A stretch of 7,715 nucleotides of DNA. It comes from an uncultured Solirubrobacter sp. Lineage in GTDB: Bacteria > Actinomycetota > Thermoleophilia > Solirubrobacterales > Solirubrobacteraceae. Location of the stretch: positions 1 to 7,715 of the forward strand of contig CALMNS010000169.1 in assembly GCA_937871635.1 (NCBI GenBank). The letters run 5' to 3'. The translations under genes and the position numbers were made by a program. Below are positions 5,386 to 7,715 of the stretch, piece by piece (position 1 is the stretch's first letter; the number at the start of each line of letters is the position of its first letter). Below the pieces are notes generated by a model. It searched no databases. It was given only the letters and a program-made list of their open reading frames with translations, and was not told where the DNA came from.

Positions 5386-6960
5386 CTACTCGCGGCCCAG
5401 GGCCCCGAGGTTGAGCGTCCACGGGTAGGCCGGCACGTGCTCGACGCCGGTGAGGTCGCCGCGCAGCACCATCGTGTCCTTGACCTGCGCGATCGGCACC
5501 TCGCCGAAGTCCGCGACGGCCAGGGTCCCGGCCTCGGCGTAGAGGGCAGTGGCCTTGTCCTCGTCCGGCTCGTTGAGGGCCTCGTCCATCTTCGCGTCGA
5601 CCTGGGGGTTGGCGTAGTCGAAGAAGTTCAGCCCGCCCCCGCTGTGCCACAGGATCCGCGCCCAGGCGTCGGGCGTCGCCGCGTCCGGCGTGGGCGTCGA
5701 GATGTAGAAGTGCGGCGCCTTCTTCGTGTTCTCGCGGTAGGCGAACACGGCGGAGAGCTCGGCCTGACGCGGCGAGGCGTCGACCCCGACCTTGGTGAGC
5801 TGCTGACGCATCAGGTCAGCGAACCGCCGCTGGACGCCGCTCGAGTCGGGCGTGTAGACCACGTCGACCTTCGTGCCCGGCGGGATGGCGGCCTTGATCG
5901 CGGCCTCGTCGTACGGGAACTCGATCTTGGCCGCGCCGTCGGGAAGGAGCGGGGACGGATAGGCGCTCTTCATCACCGTGGCCGAGTCGCCCCAGACGTT
6001 GCGGACCAGGGTCGGCACGTCGAGCGCGCGCACGATCGCCTCGCGGACCTTGCGGTCCTTGAGCTCGGCACGGTCCTGGTTGACCGCCAGCGTCACCGTC
6101 CCCAGCGAGTCGAAGCGCTCGACCCTCAGCCCGCCCTTGCCCTTGAGCGACTGCAAGCTCGAGAGCGGGACGCCGTGCAGGATCCCGTCGAGGTCCCCGC
6201 GCTGTAGCTCGAGCAGCTGGGACGAGACATCGGGCTTGACGGCGATCTCGACCCGCTCGAAGTACGGCTCCTTCCCCCAGTAGTTGTCGTTGCGGGTCAA
6301 CGAGTACCCCTTGCCGGGCTGCCACCGCTCGAGGGTGAACGGGCCAGTGCCGGCCGCGTTCGTCTTGAGGTGCTCCTGCGCCTGGTCCTTGCGGTACTTG
6401 TCCAGGACGGCGGGGTTGATGACCTTGGGACCCCACAGCGACGCCATGAGGTCGGCGAACGATGAGACGGGCGCCTTGAGCTCGACCACGAAGGTCCTCG
6501 GGTCCGGCGTCTTGTACTCCTTGACGTCAGCCAGCATGTAGGCCGGGCCCTGATCGACCTTCGTCATCCGCTCGAAGCTCTTCTGCACGGCCTTCGAGGT
6601 GACGGGGGTCCCGTCGCTGAACTTCGCGTCGCGCAGGGCGAAGGTGTAGGTTCGGCGGTCCTGGGAAACCTCCCAGCGCTCGGCGAGGGCGCCCTCGAGC
6701 TCGGTGCTCCCGGCCTTGTAGCGCAGCAATCCCTCGTAGACCGACTGGGAGATCGCGTTGCCCTCGATGTCGTAGAAGACGTTCGGATCGGCGGTCGCCA
6801 TGTCGGAGAAGAAGGCCAGCCGCAGGACCTTCTGAACCGCCGGGTCGACCTTGGCCGGCTTCTCGGACGACCCGCCGCCGCCGCCCCCGTCGGCGCCGCA
6901 TCCGGCGACGGCCAGCCCGGCCATCACCGCTCCAACCACCAGCCACGCTCGCGTGTGCAT
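5386..6960 (-). CDS. Family-5 extracellular solute-binding lipoprotein of ABC importer
   Basis: Substrate-capturing component of the importer, 524 residues, lipid-anchored outside the membrane. Residues 1-20 form a type II signal peptide with Arg at position 4, a hydrophobic core, and the lipobox VAGC with Cys21. A flexible Gly-rich linker follows, including six Gly at 25-30. Family SBP_bac_5 marks are YEGLLRY (75-81), the LAERWEVSQDRRTYTFALR block from residue 92, KFSDGTPVT, GTGPFTL (204-210) and RNDNYWGK (223-230). The length matches DppA/OppA relatives. The ATG at 6960 is chosen because the lipoprotein signal begins there and AAGGAG lies 6 bases upstream; the same frame is open back to 7500, but that part is an antiphase reading of the permease gene. 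The gene sits between the two permeases, not at the head of the operon. Its neighbours suggest a sugar-containing ligand rather than a plain dipeptide, although family 5 also binds nickel, heme and oligosaccharides. Confidence 0.95.
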   Translation of the reverse strand: MHTRAWLVVGAVMAGLAVAGCGADGGGGGGSSEKPAKVDPAVQKVLRLAFFSDMATADPNVFYDIEGNAISQSVYEGLLRYKAGSTELEGALAERWEVSQDRRTYTFALRDAKFSDGTPVTSKAVQKSFERMTKVDQGPAYMLADVKEYKTPDPRTFVVELKAPVSSFADLMASLWGPKVINPAVLDKYRKDQAQEHLKTNAAGTGPFTLERWQPGKGYSLTRNDNYWGKEPYFERVEIAVKPDVSSQLLELQRGDLDGILHGVPLSSLQSLKGKGGLRVERFDSLGTVTLAVNQDRAELKDRKVREAIVRALDVPTLVRNVWGDSATVMKSAYPSPLLPDGAAKIEFPYDEAAIKAAIPPGTKVDVVYTPDSSGVQRRFADLMRQQLTKVGVDASPRQAELSAVFAYRENTKKAPHFYISTPTPDAATPDAWARILWHSGGGLNFFDYANPQVDAKMDEALNEPDEDKATALYAEAGTLAVADFGEVPIAQVKDTMVLRGDLTGVEHVPAYPWTLNLGALGRE

Positions 6961-6966
6961 CCCTCT

Positions 6967-6972
6967 CTCCTT
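6967..6972 (-). promoter_or_regulatory. Strong Shine-Dalgarno site of the solute-binding protein gene
   Basis: AAGGAG on the minus strand, 6 bases before the ATG at 6960, in the 26-base gap after the permease stop. It is the best ribosome-binding site in the window. This fits the need for more binding protein than permease, and it fixes the lipoprotein start. Confidence 0.8.
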
Positions 6973-6986
6973 GTTGCGGACGACGG

Positions 6987-7715
6987 TCAAGATCGGCGGC
7001 CCATCAGGTCCCGGACGGCGTCGCCCGCGAGGTTGGCGGCGAACGCCACCAGGAAGACGGCGACACCGGGGGCCAGGGGAATCAGCGGATTGCCCACCAG
7101 GTAGTCCGCGCCGCGCGCGGCCATGGCGCCGAGCTCGGGCGCCGGCGGCGGCGATCCGAGGCCGAGGAACGACAGGCCGGCCAGCACGAGCACGAGCACC
7201 TGGACGTCGAGGCTGGCCGCTACGACGATCGGCGGTAGCGTGCCCGGCAGGACGTGGCGGCGCATGATCCGGGTGGTCGACGTGCCGGCCAGGCGCGCGG
7301 CGTCGATGTGCGGGCGCACGATCAAGGCGCGCACCTCGTTGCGCATCAGCCGCGCGTACCAAGGCCACCAGACCAGCGCGACCGCGAGCACGGTGTTCCT
7401 CAGGCTGGGCCCGAGGGCGGCCACGATGGCGATCGCGATGATTGGGCCGGGCAGCGCGAGGAAGACGTCGGTGAGGCGCATGAGCACCGCGTCGACCCAA
7501 CCGCCGCGCGTGCCGGCCACGAGGCCGACAAGCCCGCCGACGAGCACGCCGGAGGCGATGACCACGACGGCCGCCAGCAGGCTCGTGCGCAGCCCGAACA
7601 GGATGCGGGCGAAGACATCCTGGCCGATGTCGTCGGCGCCGAGCGGCAGGCCGGCCGACGGGGGCGCGAAGGGGGCGGCGACCGGGGCGGTGGGGTCCGC
7701 GGCGATGAGCGGCGC
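6987..7715 (-). CDS. ABC importer permease, DppC/OppC type, 5' end outside window
   Basis: Inner-membrane permease partner of the DppB-type protein. 242 residues are visible and the frame is open to the window edge without a stop. The GTG at 7565 is internal: residues upstream of it read LPLGADDIGQDVFARILFG, the conserved DppC segment before the second membrane helix. The missing part is the N-terminal cytoplasmic end and first helix. Visible features include membrane segments at about 46-68, 88-120 and 162-184 and a final one at about 212-230 (visible numbering). The EAA loop is at about 136-165 (HIDAARLAGTSTTRI). LSFLGLGSPPPAPELGAM (181-198) and the NLAGDAVRDLMGRR ending are typical of the family. 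It precedes the binding-protein gene by 26 bases. The ATPase genes and the promoter may lie upstream, beyond the window, or the ATPases may be encoded elsewhere. Confidence 0.94.
   Translation of the reverse strand, partial: APLIAADPTAPVAAPFAPPSAGLPLGADDIGQDVFARILFGLRTSLLAAVVVIASGVLVGGLVGLVAGTRGGWVDAVLMRLTDVFLALPGPIIAIAIVAALGPSLRNTVLAVALVWWPWYARLMRNEVRALIVRPHIDAARLAGTSTTRIMRRHVLPGTLPPIVVAASLDVQVLVLVLAGLSFLGLGSPPPAPELGAMAARGADYLVGNPLIPLAPGVAVFLVAFAANLAGDAVRDLMGRRS

Noticed and set aside
4357..6207. 616-residue plus-strand ORF
   Set aside because: It lies antisense to the permease and binding-protein genes and reads as low-complexity Arg/Glu/His/Gly sequence. This is typical of antisense frames in GC-rich DNA, and no family motif is visible.
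6871..6888. Short GCC-rich tandem repeat
   Set aside because: It simply encodes the hexaglycine linker after the lipoprotein Cys, a common feature of actinobacterial binding proteins, and is not a separate repeat element.
6961..7500. 180-residue N-terminal extension of the binding protein
   Set aside because: It is an antiphase reading of the DppC-type gene, rich in Arg and Pro. The lipoprotein signal peptide and AAGGAG site fix the start at 6960.

Overview
The window is a strongly GC-rich piece of a bacterial chromosome. Most third codon positions are G or C, genes are tightly packed with ATGA or TGATG overlaps, and long spurious ORFs run antisense to real genes. This fits a high-GC actinobacterium (possibly Thermoleophilia/Solirubrobacterales, or another high-GC actinomycete). 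That is a guess from composition and gene content, because the window has no rRNA or other taxonomic marker. No tRNA, rRNA, CRISPR array, insertion sequence or prophage gene was recognised.

Plus-strand block, 1-2469. Three genes overlap by 1 and 4 bases, so they are almost certainly cotranscribed. They are a 5'-truncated classical short-chain dehydrogenase/reductase (SDR), a second complete SDR, and a two-domain rhodanese-type sulfurtransferase. Its C-terminal domain carries the catalytic Cys in a CGGGVAA loop. Both SDRs keep the Ser-Tyr-Lys catalytic residues and an Asp at the end of beta-2, which predicts NAD(H) use. The operon's promoter and first codons lie before the window.

Convergent gap, 2470-2666. 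This 197-base stretch separates the two operons. It has a perfect 12-base palindrome and an 8-base inverted repeat with a wide loop, but no convincing intrinsic terminator.

Minus-strand block, 7715 down to 2667. In transcription order it holds a DppC-type permease (truncated at the window end), a family-5 extracytoplasmic solute-binding lipoprotein, a DppB-type permease, a PF07090-type 'glutamine amidotransferase-like' protein without the usual nucleophile Cys, and a ribokinase-family PfkB sugar kinase. Gaps are 26, 0, 26 and -4 bases, so this looks like one operon. Both permeases and the binding protein of a peptide/nickel/oligosaccharide-class ABC importer are present. The ATPases are not in the window.

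Working together (inference): the importer brings in a solute that is, or releases, a pentose-like sugar. PfkB phosphorylates the sugar, and the PF07090 protein acts on the solute or a product. The opposing SDR-SDR-sulfurtransferase operon may belong to the same catabolic island, but nothing in the sequence ties the two together. The families are individually known. The combination of a peptide-class importer with a ribokinase and a PF07090 protein is the part most worth following up.
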